Assembly: GCA_003049485.1 (NCBI GenBank)
Contig: PYST01000037.1
Coordinates: 1 to 64,000, forward strand
DNA length: 64,000 bases
Source of the DNA: Ophioceras dolichostomum
Lineage: Eukaryota; Ascomycota; Sordariomycetes; Magnaporthales; Ophioceraceae
Direction: 5' to 3'
Below are positions 11,574 through 23,471 of this stretch, piece after piece; within the stretch, counting starts at the first letter, position 1; each line of letters opens with the position of its first letter. The translations under genes and the position numbers were made by a program. The notes beneath the pieces were generated by a model. That model saw only the letters and a program-made list of their open reading frames with translations. It was not told the origin of the DNA and did not search any database.

Positions 11574-12724
11574 ATGCCGCCGAGGCTAAACTTCCTGGCC
11601 TCGTGCAGGTCACTGGCCCTGCGTCCAAAAGCGCACGTCGCTGCCCAATGGCGAATACCGCCACCGCCACGAGCTCTCGCGTTCGTGAGGGGATTTGCCG
11701 ACGAAACAACCACAACGACACCACTTCCCATGTCGTCGACGCAAACATCGCCTCCGCCTCCGCCTCCGCCTCCGCCCCGATTCGCCGCCGAAATGGAGGA
11801 GGCCTCTCCTTCTCCTCCTCCACGGGAGGTAGCTGATGTGAGCGACGCGGCCGTCGCTCTGTCGCAGCTCAGCGCCAGCATACCCGTGGACAAGGCGCCG
11901 GAGGAGGCCGTGCCGGACATGGACAACGAGGAGGCGCTGAGGCAGCTGGAGATGATCTCTTACGGCTTGAACCCCTTCGATGCCCGTGCCGTGGGACACA
12001 AGTACGGGCTGCCGGAGCTGCCTATCCCCTCGGAGATGACCATGAAGAACCGGTACCACCCGGTGCTGGTGCAGCTCACGAACCTGCTCATGCGAGACGG
12101 GAAGAAGAGCAAGGCTCAAAGGGTTCGTGCTCTCCACACCACGTTGCGGTGAACATTTTGCTTGCCCCCATACTAGTGTGACGATGCGCTAGTATGCTAT
12201 CATCGATGATAATCTATTCGTTTATCCAAAAAGCCACTGACACGTTTAATACCTAACTATCACCACAAAAAATCCAGGACATGGCCATGATCCTGAACTT
12301 CCTCCGCACGATGCCCGCGCCGAACTACAGCATGGTGCACCGGATGATGCCCGACGCGCCGCCGGCGTCCCACCTGCCGCTGGACCCCATCGCCTACGTC
12401 ACGCTGGCCATCGACTCGGTGGCGCCCCTCGTCAAGATCCGCAACTTCCCGGGGCTCGGCGGCGGCGGCACCGCGCTCCCCGTGCCGGTGCCGCTCTCGG
12501 TCCGGCAGCGAAGGCGCATCGCGTTCATGTGGATCATGAGCAACGTCAACTCCAAGACGTCGCGCGGCAGCGGGAGGACCATGCTGGCCCACCGCATCGC
12601 CGAGGAGATCGCCGCCATCGTCGAGGGCAAGTCGGCGCTGTGGGACAAGCGGCTGCAGCTGCACAAGGCGGGCACGGCGTCGAGGGCGAACGTTATTGAG
12701 CTTACGAGGAAGCGGAAGAGGTGA
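11574..12724 (+). CDS. RSM7: Mitochondrial small-subunit ribosomal protein uS7m (S7 family)
   Basis: Two exons, 11574-12122 and 12278-12724, encode 331 residues. The first about 45 residues are Arg/Ala-rich without acids up to RGFADE, a typical mitochondrial presequence; a Pro-rich linker with nine consecutive prolines follows. The S7 domain occupies roughly residues 140-331: the RYHPVLVQLTNLLMRDGKKSKAQR block precedes the intron, DMAMILNFLR and YVTLAIDSVAPLVKIR follow, and RQRRRIAFMWI plus RGSGRTMLAHRIAEEI form the C-terminal rRNA-binding helices. The protein would bind the 3' domain of mitochondrial small-subunit rRNA and nucleate assembly of the subunit head. The intron (155 nt) has an unusual GTTCGT donor, a CCTAAC branch site and a TCCAG acceptor; splicing restores the continuous S7 block. 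The ATG at 11574 is the first in frame; the frame upstream only offers a TTG. Confidence 0.93.
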
Positions 12725-14955
12725 AGGGGGAATGGGAAAGTGAGTACCTAAGGTACAGTTATCTGGAGAGGGATGACGATGCTTGCTTGCTGGCTTATGG
12801 CTTGCTTGCCTGATGGTCTGCCTGCATGCATGCATGTCACGGTTGATGTACATTATCTTTGTCGTGTCTGAGCACACTCTGCCAGCCAGTCGAATCCTTG
12901 TACATTATCTATAGAAGCCGCCATTGGCTGGATTTTCAAGCAGTCTTCGCCGATATCGCCCAATTGCATCATCGGCTCGCTTGATTGTTGCTCACTCACT
13001 CACTCACCCACTGCCTCCTCAGCTCGCAGGTGCCATATCGTGCATTGCGCTCACACGCAGTTGGTGGTCGTTACTCCAGCATTGCTCAAGTATTGTTCTA
13101 GCATATGAGAATTCAGAATGCCTCCGGTCTTGGCGAGCACTGTGTGTGTATTTGTTCCACCAATATGATGGTGCAACTTATGCCAAATCATCACCCCATC
13201 CGAAGCTCGGTGGTTTGACAGTGGAGCTAGGACACGGCCACCACCACGTGGTGTGAGGCGTAACAGATAATAGGACCTGAGGTTAGGTCTGTAATAGCGG
13301 GCTGGGACTGGGAGGGAAACGGCGCAGACTGTGCAAAGAGGAAAGAGCAACTGACAATAAACTGCTCTGTTAGAACGTGGAGGAACTAGAGGAACTGGAG
13401 GAGTCTAGAACCCTCGAGACAAATCGTAACATTTCAACTCCTCCTCGCTCCAGTTTCCCCTGGACAAAAGACACTGATGCATCCCTACTAGTGGGTGTCT
13501 GCAGAAACCTCCATACTACGACCTACAGTAGTTATCCACAATAGTGCTGCAGATACCGAATACCCTCCTTTCCCCTTCACACAAGGTTTTCCAGGTGGCA
13601 GACACGAGCTTGGACCAGACAACACGGAAGTGTGGAGCGGGGCGTGTGGTGCGGGGACACCCCGGCGACTAGTATTCACAACCGACGACGAACATCGCCG
13701 AATGTGGAGCATTTGTTTTTTGCTTTCCCTCCCCTCACGCACACGAGCTCTTTGAACTCAAATTGTCTTCTCACCCGCCTCTTCTGAGAGCCTCTTTTAT
13801 TATACGTCAACCTTGTCTGTGTCGCTCGGCACCCGAGTCCGCGAGTTCTTTCAAAAGCTTGGCTTGAAAATCTTCGCGGGGAAGAACAGAACGTGACTGA
13901 TATTTTTATCTCTCACTTCTCACGAAGCCAAGAACGAGAAAGCGCAACTCAAAACCTAAACCGAACTTGTTCTCGACTAGTCCCCCGTTTTCAGGCCTTC
14001 TCCACGACCGCCTCCTCTCGCCTCGCCTCGACAGCGTAATCATCCCTCCTCTCCGCCACACAAGAGCGACGGTCGACCTTGGCAACAGACTCCAAGAGTC
14101 ACATTGCTGCCCACAACCCCAACGGCTGACCTCTTGGGTCCCTTGCCAACCTAACCTAACAGCCTCTCCCTTTCACTTTTCCCTCTACCTTCTGCCCCCC
14201 TTTCGAATACAGAGACGAGCCAGCCAGTATAGATCTGGCTCCGCTATGATCTGAACAAGGCCCTCCAGCCGCGCAACGCCTGCCCTCCCTTTTCATCCTG
14301 TTGTGGATCAACCGACGATGCATGCTCTTCCTTTCGCAAGCAAACATTCACATCGTCCTCCAGCGCCCTCCCATTGTGTTGTCGCGCTAGAGACCACATA
14401 GGACCGACTTCCTTTTGTTCTTTCTCACTAGGTACTGTGCCAGCGACCGTCAGTCAGTAGCGCCGAGAAAGAGGAAGAGCAAAAAGAAGGACCACCACAA
14501 AATCTGCCCTATACTTTTTTTATTGACACTGATTCGAAAAATCGGCTTCAATTCTGCGGATATCGCCTTCAAACCCTGCCTGTTCTTTTTGCCTCTCTCT
14601 CCCCACTCTCTCTCGCGCCGCAAGGCAAACGATTCGTGTTCAACCAACCACCTGAAGAAACCTGACCCCTCTTTGGCCGGCCCGACAAACCTTAGTACGA
14701 AGTAAACAACAACACGGAAACCTTCTCCTCTTGTGGCCCGAATTCCTACTTCAAAACGGATTTCGGCTCCAATTTCGTACTGGTGTACTGTTCTGTCCTG
14801 TCTGGGGTCCTGCCTGTTCCTGTCCGACCTGGTCGACCTCGACCTCGACGATTTGGTCCATTCTACAGGCTTCAGGCTCTCGACTCCAGGAACTAGAGGT
14901 CTAGGTCTCAAGACCTGTATCCGCCTCGCATAGTAGCCCGTAGGCGACCGGCAAC
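12725..14955. other. Intergenic interval and long leader of the USP gene
   Basis: A GCATGCATGCATG run sits at 12824-12836, about 100 bases downstream of the uS7m stop. From about 13740 the sequence is strongly C/T-rich on the plus strand, consistent with a long 5' leader of the USP-domain gene. CTAACCTAACAG ending at 14162 resembles a branch site plus acceptor of a leader intron, but no donor can be assigned confidently. No other gene is supported. Confidence 0.5.
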
Positions 14956-17745
14956 ATGGCGCGGCCACCGATGAGCATGGAGGCCTACCTCGACGAGGAG
15001 CGTCGGGAGGTCCTGGCGCTTCTCGAGGGCACCGCCGCGCGAAACAAGGGCCCCGGCTCTTCGGGCCACCGCTCGCCGTCGCCCTTCACGGCCCGCTCCC
15101 CGGTGCGAAGCATGCTGGACTTCGGGGACGAACCGTCGCCGCCACCGACGACCTCGGCCGCCCAGCGGACGAGTCCCCGACCCACTCCCGTCCGGAGCAT
15201 GCTCGACTTCGATACCCCGCCCCCAATCCCCCAGCAGCCGATACCGGTCCGAAGCATGCTGGACGTCGATGGCCCGCCCCCTCCGTCCGCCAAGTCCTCC
15301 AAGTCCTCCCTCAGCGCCCAGACGTCTCCCACCGACTCGATGGCCCCGCGCCCCCCTTCTATAACCGGCAACAATACGACGGCCCATCCGCGTACTTTGT
15401 CGGACGCGGCCAGTCGACCGGCGGACTTCGGCCCGCGCTCCTCATTGACGCACATCGGAGGCCCCCAGGACCCGACGGCGGGGTACCAGTTCTCGGGCAT
15501 CATAACCAATAACTCCGGCCATGCCCTCCCGAAGCGGGTCACGCAGGGCGGCAAGCGGACCGCCATGTCCGAGGTCATGGGCGGTAGGGACATCGGCGGC
15601 CTGATGCTCCCCGGCGAGAAGGGCCGCCACTACTCCTCAAGCGGCTCTGGTGGCGTGGGTGGCGGCGTTATTCACGGCGGCGTGGGAGGCGTCGGGTCTA
15701 CCCACCACGGCCACGGCAAGGCCAATAAGTCTAGGTCGCCCCGCGGTCGCCTGGGCGTGCGTTCCAACTCCCCCGCCAGCCTGCTCTCTGCTAGGCGCCT
15801 GAGCCCGGCCGGGAGGGCCTTGTTGGACGAAAACCAGATGCTCGACATGAACAACGCGTACCGGCGGCTGTCCGACGCGAACCTGGCCCGGTCCGGCGGC
15901 AGCCTCTCGGTCCTGTCCCGCAGCAGCAGGAAGCGGTCGGACGACGCGAGCTCCACGGGGAGGCTCGCCAAGGACTACCTGAGCCCTGACGGCGACCTGC
16001 TCCCGGAGGAGAGCAGCGACGACCACGGGGGCAGCAGCGACGAGGACGAGGAGCAGCGCGGCCGGAAGGCGGCGAGGAACTTCGACGACAACGGGAGCGC
16101 CAAAGCCCCGACGACTAGGGTCTCTCATAGCTTGCTTGCCGCAGCGGAGGAAGAACGTGAGTCAAATTCGCCCGCCCTTCCTTTCCCTACTAGGACGGAC
16201 CAGTTATCCCGTTTCACCAACCTTGTCTGTTACCTGTCTCGTAATGATTGAAATGGAATCTAACGGCGCATGCAACTGCCCCCAAACAAACAACAGGCAT
16301 CCAAGTAGCGGCAGCCCAGCCGGCCTACCAGTACAGATCCCTCCTCGACGAGCCACAAATCACCGTCACAACCCCGGCCGGCGAGCGGACCAAGCCCGTT
16401 AAGTCCGGCATCCACCCGGCCACGAGCTTCGACAACATGCTCGACTCCGGCACGCAGACGCCCATGGACTCGGACACGGAGGCCGACTACTCGGACATCA
16501 AGCGGGCGCAGCACCTGTCCTTCTCCATGACGCCCATCATGTCCTCAGGCGACGCGCACCGGTCGATCCGCATCATCTACCGGGGCGAGTTCGCCAAGGT
16601 GGCCGCGGACGCCGAGGCCGAGCACCGCCGCCTGAAGAAGTACCTGGTGGCCACGGACCTGAGCGAGGAGTCGACGCACGCGCTCGAGTGGACCATCGGC
16701 ACCGTGCTGAGGGACGGCGACACGCTCATCGCGCTGGACTGCGTGGATGAGGAGACGGGCATATTCCCCGCCGACAGCAACGTGCTGGTCCCGGACGAGC
16801 CGAAGGCCATGAAGGAGCAGGCGGCCGCCCTCTCGGCCGTGGCGAACCTAAAGACGTCGGTCGGCGTCGGGCTGGGTAGCGGCGGTAGCATCGCCAGCAC
16901 CATCAGCACCGTCGGCGGCGGAGGCGCGAACAGCAGTAGCAGCAGCATCAACCACAGCTTCATCAGCAGCACAACGACCGCCGGCACAGCTGGCGGCGGT
17001 AGTGGTGGTAATAACGGCGGAGGCGGAAGCGCGACGCTTCATCCGCCCATGCGGCCGTCGCCGCTCGTGCGGGCTATTGACCTTGCGACTGCCGACGCCG
17101 CCGCTGCCGCTTCCGCAAGCCAAAGTGGTGGCGGTGGTGGTGGCCACCATCATCATCACGGTGGCGCTCACTCGGCCGACTCGGCCTTGCACTCGCCTTC
17201 GCCGGCGGGGTCGAGCAGAGAGCGCACGAAGGCCGAGGAGGAGCGCGAGCGCGCCATACAGGACATCACGGACCGCATCACAAAGCTGCTGCGCAAGACG
17301 AGGCTGCAGGTGCGCGTGCTGATCGAGGTGCTGCACTGCAAGAACCCGAAGCACCTGATCACGGAGGTGATCGACTTGGTTAATCCCACGCTGGTGATAC
17401 TTGGTAGTCGGGGGAGGAGTGCTCTTAAAGGGTTCGTGTTCTTTTCAACCATGCTTCTCGTCTTTTTGATTTCCTGCTTTTCTTTTCCTCGTGTCTACCT
17501 ACCTAGGTACTTATCTTGGCCTTCCCACCGGAGCACCTTTTACTGACTCGACCCCTTTGTTGGTTTCCTACAGTGTCATCCTGGGCTCTTTCTCAAACTA
17601 TCTCGTCACCAAGAGCTCCGTCCCCGTCATGGTGGCGCGGAAACGCCTCCGCAAGCAGAGCAAGTACAAGCGCACGCTCGTGCCGCAGGTCAACAACATC
17701 AATAACCCGACGGCTCGCAGCCTAGCCAGCGCCAAGATCGACTAG
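14956..17745 (+). CDS. Large universal stress protein (USP) domain protein
   Basis: Three exons, 14956-16156, 16297-17431 and 17574-17745, encode 835 residues. The N-terminal half (about 1-510) is Ser/Pro/Arg-rich, probably disordered, with a PVRSMLD motif at about residues 49, 78 and 97 and a related NMLD near 445. A UspA-like Rossmann domain begins near residue 514 (KKYLVATDLSEESTHALEW) and ends with the nucleotide-binding loop LVILGSRGRSALKGVILGSFSNYLV and PVMVARK near residues 767-800. About 150 residues of Gly/Ser/His low-complexity sequence interrupt the domain between DEETG and the helix before RVLIEVLHC. The glycines of the GxxG-x9-G(S/T) motif of ATP-binding USPs are present in modified spacing, so nucleotide binding is plausible but unproven. 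Intron 1 is GTGAGT...CAACAG; intron 2 has a GTTCGT donor and contains a perfect TACCTAGGTA palindrome. Orthologues of this architecture are known to me only as stress-protein-domain proteins of undefined role. Confidence 0.88.
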
Positions 17746-20700
17746 AAGGATCATGATCGACCGCGCAAGCTAGGAGGACTTAGGTCCTCGTTGCTACAGC
17801 TACAGTTAAAGGGGTCGTCATCACCACAAGAACAACTCGGGCCGCGCCAGCACCAGCACCAGCAAGCAGGACGACTGGGACAGGGACAGCAAGAGAGCGA
17901 GCCGCAGCAATACCGACACAAGAAGCGAAGAAGCCAGAGCCTCAGCCGGAGCCTAAGCGTTGCCTCGTCTATCTTCCGCAGCTTTCGCTAGTGGAGGACT
18001 TGGGGGAAGAACCGGGAGGTGAGGATAGGGGTGAGGGGGAGTGGGAGTGGGACGTGGTGGACGAGGCTCGTTTGCTTTTGTGAAGAGGAGAAGGAGAGAG
18101 AGGGGGGAGAGGCCGTGATTGTCGCCCCCTTGATACTCGACTTGACCAGGCCTGACCTGACCTGACCGAGACTTTATGCCTATCGCCACTGATCGGGCTG
18201 CCGCCGATCGACCTACCTTCCTTGCCACAACAACATATACGCACACACACACACACACTCTCTCTCTCTCTCAACTCCCTGCCAGCCAGCAGACCACCAC
18301 CATCCATCGCATCGCATCGTTGCCTTTGCATTAGAAGATATCCCCATTTCTTTTTCTCTGTTCTTTCATATCCTTGATTTAGATGGATGGCGGACTACTG
18401 GGACTACTGGGCGGGAGTTTGTGTGTGTGCGTGCGTTGCGGTGGGTTAGTATGCATCGCGGCCGGTTTTGTTTCTTTTTTGTCTCTTATATCAGAGAATG
18501 AGGATATGGAGAAGAGAGGAAACGGGACAAAGAAATATACAAAGAGGGAAACGGAAGAAAGGACAAAAAGAAAACCAGATGGCTCATGAGATAAACAGAC
18601 TTTTTCCCCCCCCCCCCCTTTCTCTCTCTTTTCCTTTCTACTATGTCGCTTCTGGTAAACCGAGGAGGGAGCTGAGGAAAGGAAGGACAGAAGGGAGGGC
18701 AGGCAATGAATTTCAAGATGAGAATACGGTGGGGGATGCCTATGAATGAATGACGAGAAGAGAGACAGATACACTACTTGTCATCGTATGTCATGTTTTA
18801 GCGCTTTGCGAACGGGGAACAGGACACCACAGGAGTGAAACGGCGGTGACACTTTTGGACGGTCGGTTCGACGGGTTTTTAGGGCTTGGAGTGATTTGGT
18901 TGCTTTGCTTTGACTTGAGTTGACGGGGTAGATTGCGTTCCCTTTCTTAGTTGCCTTTTTCGTTGCCTTTTTCCTACACTTGTACGTTACATATCCAGGG
19001 CTCTTAAGAGGACGGTCGGCGGACAGTTAACGGTAACGAAGGAGAACAAGACCGGAGAAGATTGGAGGGAACTACAAGAAAGGCAGTATGACTTACGTAG
19101 CATTTATCTTGATTGATTTTTTTTCTCTTGCTCGAGTCTCGATGCAATCTTCCGTCGTGGTGGTCGTTGGCTTTACTTGCTCCTGAACGCCTCGGCAGAA
19201 GTTGACCCCCTTTTCTGGAGTTACCGTAAATTCAGGTGCCTACGTCACATGCAGCACTAACATTGCCCCTGTCCTAGCTTTGTATCACGGACATTCAGGT
19301 ACATTTCGGCTTACAGGGAACATATTCGGCGCACAACAGTCTGAGCTCTGGGATCACCAATATTGTCATCCTCACCTCGACGGTCGTCAGTCAGCTCGAC
19401 CAGAAGTCTGTTCATCCCTTGGCTCCCTCCTCCGATGTCGTCGCGCTGCGGGGTGATAAGGCGATAAGAGCAAAATACCAGTTGCCAGCTCATCAAGACC
19501 TACCTGGGATCTTGCCACCTACCACCGTTCTGCTCAACCCAGACTTACTGTCTCAGCTCATTATCATCCCTACTGGTCTTTATCGTTTCCGGTGATATTC
19601 AAGCCGGAAGAGCTAGAGAAGCATTTTGAAACATTCGACGAATAATTGCGAGGTTGGACGGAGAGTCAAAACGTAAAGGGCACCGTACGGAATACACAAG
19701 GCATGGTCGGACGACACGTCGACGCGGGGCATTCATTCAATTGTGTTGCCCCACTAATGCAGGAGGGAGCTCTTCGCAATTGGCGGGAGAGGGGAAGAAG
19801 GGAGTGCCCGGGTCTCGAATAGTGGCCGCTCCCTTGGAAAGAGCCGTTGATAATTGGCTGCAGGCTGGTGGTGGGACACAGCCCGCAGTCGAAACGAGAG
19901 CCTCCCAACCTCTCGAATTCCCGGCCGCCCCCCGGAGCTTGCATGCGCTGCTGCACCAGCTCTACTGTTCTTTTTGTTTCTTTGGGCTGCATCTCTTTCT
20001 TGGTAACCATGAAGTTTAGTTTACAGCCAGTAGAAATTCCTTATCGCAAGGCGGTGTTAAAATATCTCGAAGAAATCAATCACCTGAGGACGAAACGTTT
20101 GGATATCGGCTTTGCGAGACTTGCTTGCTGTCACTTGTCTGTCACCTTTGTTGGCTTTGATATCACTTACACGGCTAGCGGTTTTCGTTCTTGCTGAGAG
20201 CTTTCACTCTCTTCACTCACTGCGATCCACACCACCCAACATCCCGATGCGCTCTTCTTCTCAGGCTGTCGTCGCCCAGCAACAACGCGCTGCCGCTGCC
20301 GTATACACTCAGTAGTGACAGATACTTGGAGTCCAGTCCAGTCGCGCACCTTTGGCAGCAACTCAACCCGACGAGCCCTATCATCTTTTCACGTTACTCC
20401 TGTCCACACGACGGGCGACAGACGAAGCGTCAGTGAGCGCCAAAACCCAGACGCAGTAACATTCCAGACCAGAACTCCAGGCGCGCACAGCAGGCAGTCA
20501 AAGTCCTGTGAGTGAGCCAGACCGGGTTCCCACGGAGTTCCAACACATGCCCATGCCGTCACTCCTGACCGTCCACAACAACGTTTCTCTCTTGAGTGTG
20601 AACATCGCCCCGAGCACGTTCCTGGCCTCTTTGACCATCTCGCTGGTTTTCCTCTCGCTGTACCTCCCGACCTTGCGACTGCCCACAAAGAAGAACTACT

Positions 20701-21054
20701 ACAGCCTTCCATACCCCTTTGGTGGCGGCGGAAGAAGCAGAAAGACCGCCGCCGCCGATAGCGGCAGCCACCACGAGAGGAGGAAACCTCTACCACAACC
20801 GCCACCACCACCAGAGTACGACCCAGACGACCTCCTCCGAGACCTGCCCCTGGTGTTTGACGACCACACCGCGCTGGTCTTGCACAGGCAGCAGCAGAGA
20901 CGCGAGCTAGAAGAAGAAGAGGAGGAGGAGGAACTGCTGTTGCTGCAACTGCAGCAGCAAGAACAACAGCAGCACCTGCGCCGTCGCCACCATCAGAGCA
21001 GCCGTCGGTGCATCACCAGCACCAGCGGCTCTACTACTACTCCTACCAAAAAGG
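17746..21054. other. Intergenic interval between USP gene and unknown membrane-protein gene
   Basis: The first 250 bases after the USP stop are purine-rich with (CAG)-like stretches, probably 3' UTR. A (CA)n(CT)n microsatellite lies at 18241-18272 and a run of 13 C at 18606-18618. The rest shows no gene-like frame until the leader of the next gene, which contains an ATG-initiated 269-codon frame listed separately. Confidence 0.5.
18241..18272. repeat. Compound (CA)n(CT)n microsatellite
   Basis: Uninterrupted CA dinucleotides pass directly into CT dinucleotides over 32 bases, downstream of the USP-domain gene. It is a simple-sequence repeat with no sign of a mobile element around it. Confidence 0.95.
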
Positions 21055-21353
21055 ATGATGGCTCTGGCCCCGACAGACCACTTAGACGCCTCGCTGCAAG
21101 ACTTCGAGCAGCCGTCATCCCCTCATCCCGCGCACGGAGCGCATCACCATCACTTCCAGTCCCCACCTCCTCCTCCTCAGGCAAGAGGAGGTCTGACGGG
21201 AATGGGAATGGGAATGGGCCAGAGCGAGCTGGGTCTCTGCTCGCGGCCGACAAGCGAGCCCGCCACCACCGAAGAGGGCCTGAGCGGCAGCGAGAGCGTC
21301 TCGACGGGAGGCTACAGCCCGCCCGCGTGGAGGCGTCTCGGAAACGGGGATAG
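20547..21353 (+). other. 269-codon open frame overlapping the start of the next gene, status uncertain
   Basis: An ATG at 20547 opens a frame of 269 codons that ends at 21353, so its last 300 bases overlap the first exon of the 21055 gene in another frame. It starts MPMPSLLTVHNN, has a hydrophobic stretch (FLASLTISLVFLSLYLPTL, about residues 27-45), an acidic patch with PDDLLRDLPLVFDDH, then low-complexity Glu, Leu/Gln and Arg/His runs. The 3' part is the frame shadow of the real exon. The 5' part could be an upstream ORF, an unrecognised first exon, or chance openness of biased sequence. I recognise no family in it. Confidence 0.25.
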
Positions 21354-23471
21354 GTCCTCCGGCTTCTGGCGCAGGGCCGACAACCTCCTCGGCGCGCCCC
21401 TGGGCTTCATCCAGGGCCAGGGCTCCTCCACCTCCTCAAAGGCGCCACTCCCTCCGATGGACTCGCCGTACCTCGACGACGTCGAATACGATAGCGATAT
21501 CGTCAGGCACGGCATCGGCATCGGATATGATGACTATGACGGCGACTATGACGACGACGATATAGACGAGATCGAGATCGGCGGCTTGGGCGATCACGCG
21601 GAGGACGACGCGGCGCTGCAGCGGGCCATCCGCACCAGGTTGCCGACCGGCTCGCTCAGCCCCGAGAAGGAGATGAGTCCCGACCCGGACTTCACCCACG
21701 CGACTACTATTAAGGTGGAGCCGCGCGAGGACGAGGGTGGTCTGGGTGGTGATTTTGATCACGGAGTAGTAGGTGGAGGAAGAGGCCGCAACCTCGACGT
21801 CAGGGGTAATAATAATATGCCTGCGTTCCGCATGAGCGGTGCTCAGCAGTATCACCAGCAGCACCAGCAGCCACAAAGAGACGTCTCTGATAACTGTAAG
21901 TCATTTCTCCCCTCCCCTTTCCTCCTCTTGTCCAGGTGGTGTAGTAGCCTCCTCCCTCCCTCCCTCTCACTGACTGACCGAAACCTTCGAAAAAGACATC
22001 CGCTTCGCCGTCCGCGCCGAAGTCCAACAACGCACCGAACCAATCGAGAACGCCATCGCGTTCGTCCGCACAAAATACACCTCCGCGACGCGGACCTGGT
22101 CCCGCACTTTTTTGTCCATCCTCACAGCGCTGCTCGCCGTGGCGGCGACCCGCTTCGTCTTCGGGCCCGCGAGCCCCCGCCCGGTCCCGGACCTGGTGAA
22201 GGTGGCCGGGATCGCGCGCGCGTTCGAGCCCATGATCTACTACTCGGAGAACGGCGCGCAGCAGGTCGGCGACCTGCAGGCCACGGGCGTCGCGGTCTGG
22301 GACCTGGGCGAGAGCGTGCGGTCCAGCAACCTGACGTCGGCGCCCATCATCGTCAGGGAGCTGGACGAGCTGAGCGATAGCCTCAAGACGCTGGCGATTG
22401 AGCTGACGAAGTTCTTTGCGAATGTCGATGGGGATATTGATGGGTGAGTGTGTTTTCCAAGGTTTCCCTCCCCCTCCCCCATTTTTTTTGTCTGCCCAGC
22501 TAGCTCGTCTGGTGATTATTCGTGTCTGGGTTGGTTTGGCTGGTAGGAAAGTCTGTTAGCAACGTCGGTTAGCCGTGTTCCCCTTTCCTCCCCCCCCGAT
22601 ACTGACATCATCCACCACGGGACCGGCCAGAATCCTCATCGTAATGGACTGGGCCCGGCGCGAGCTCACGCAGCTCCAGACGCGGCACCAATCCTCCTCC
22701 TCGTCCGCCACCTCTCTCATCTCCCAGCCTTTGTCGTCCGCATTCGACAACATCCACAACCTCCTTTCCGCCGCGGGCATCCTCGAGGACTCCTCGACGG
22801 GCCTCCCCACTCGCGCGGGAGCCATCGCGACCTCCATCTTCGGCATGTCGTACCCGCAGCGCACACGCGCGACGCTGCAGCGCACCTTCACCGAGTTCCT
22901 CTCCGTCCTCGAGGAGGCCATCACCAGCGAATTATCGCACTCGCTCGCGCTCTTCGCGCTCTTCGAGTCAGTCGACCGCCAGTTCCTCAACCTGGCCCGC
23001 ACGGTGGCCAGGGAGGCCTCGGCGCAGGACGACGCGCACGCCGACTTGCTGTCGAGCCTGTGGACGCGCCTGCTGGGGCCGGACGAGGGGAGGGTGAAGA
23101 AGTACGAGCGCAACAGAGTACTGCTGAAGGACGTGCGGGAGCGCACGGTGAGGAACAAGGGGGTGCTCCTCGACCATAACCAGCGGCTGCTGCAGCTGAA
23201 GGCGAACCTGGAGAGCCTGAGGCGGAAGCTGGTCTCGCCGCTGGTCAGGTCGGTGAACTCGAGCACGCTGAGCGTCGAGGAGCAGATCCGCGGGCTGGAG
23301 GACGTGAGCGGCCATCTGGACGGGGTGCGGGCGAGGCAGAAGGCGAGGCTGATGGAGGTGCTTTATGGCGGGTTCGGTAGGAGAGGGGGGGGAGCGGGTG
23401 CTGAGATGGGAACGGTTGGCGGTGGGTCGCAGCAGGCTGCTGGAGACTCGAGACATATGATTAACGAGTAG
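21055..23471 (+). CDS. Conserved fungal single-pass membrane protein with C-terminal coiled coil, function unknown
   Basis: Three exons, 21055-21895, 21996-22443 and 22631-23471, give 709 residues. Residues 1-280 are low complexity: His/Pro-rich near the start and an Asp-rich block (DDYDGDYDDDDIDEIEIGG) near 160-180. From the exon 1/2 junction (YIRFAVRAEVQQRTEPIENAIAFVRTKY) the sequence becomes ordered, with one probable transmembrane segment (FLSILTALLAVAATRFVFG, about residues 317-335). A long alpha-helical region follows (DLVKVAGIARAFEPMIYYSENG..., RVKKYERNRVLLKDVRERTVRNKGVLLDHNQRLL, LKANLESLRRKLVSPLVRS), ending in a short Gly-rich tail. Introns are GTAAGT...AAAAG and GTGAGT...GCCAG. The ATG at 21055 is the first in frame after a stop at 20908-20910. 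I associate the helical part with uncharacterised proteins of other ascomycetes but know no function; it resembles a membrane-anchored coiled-coil scaffold. Confidence 0.82.
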
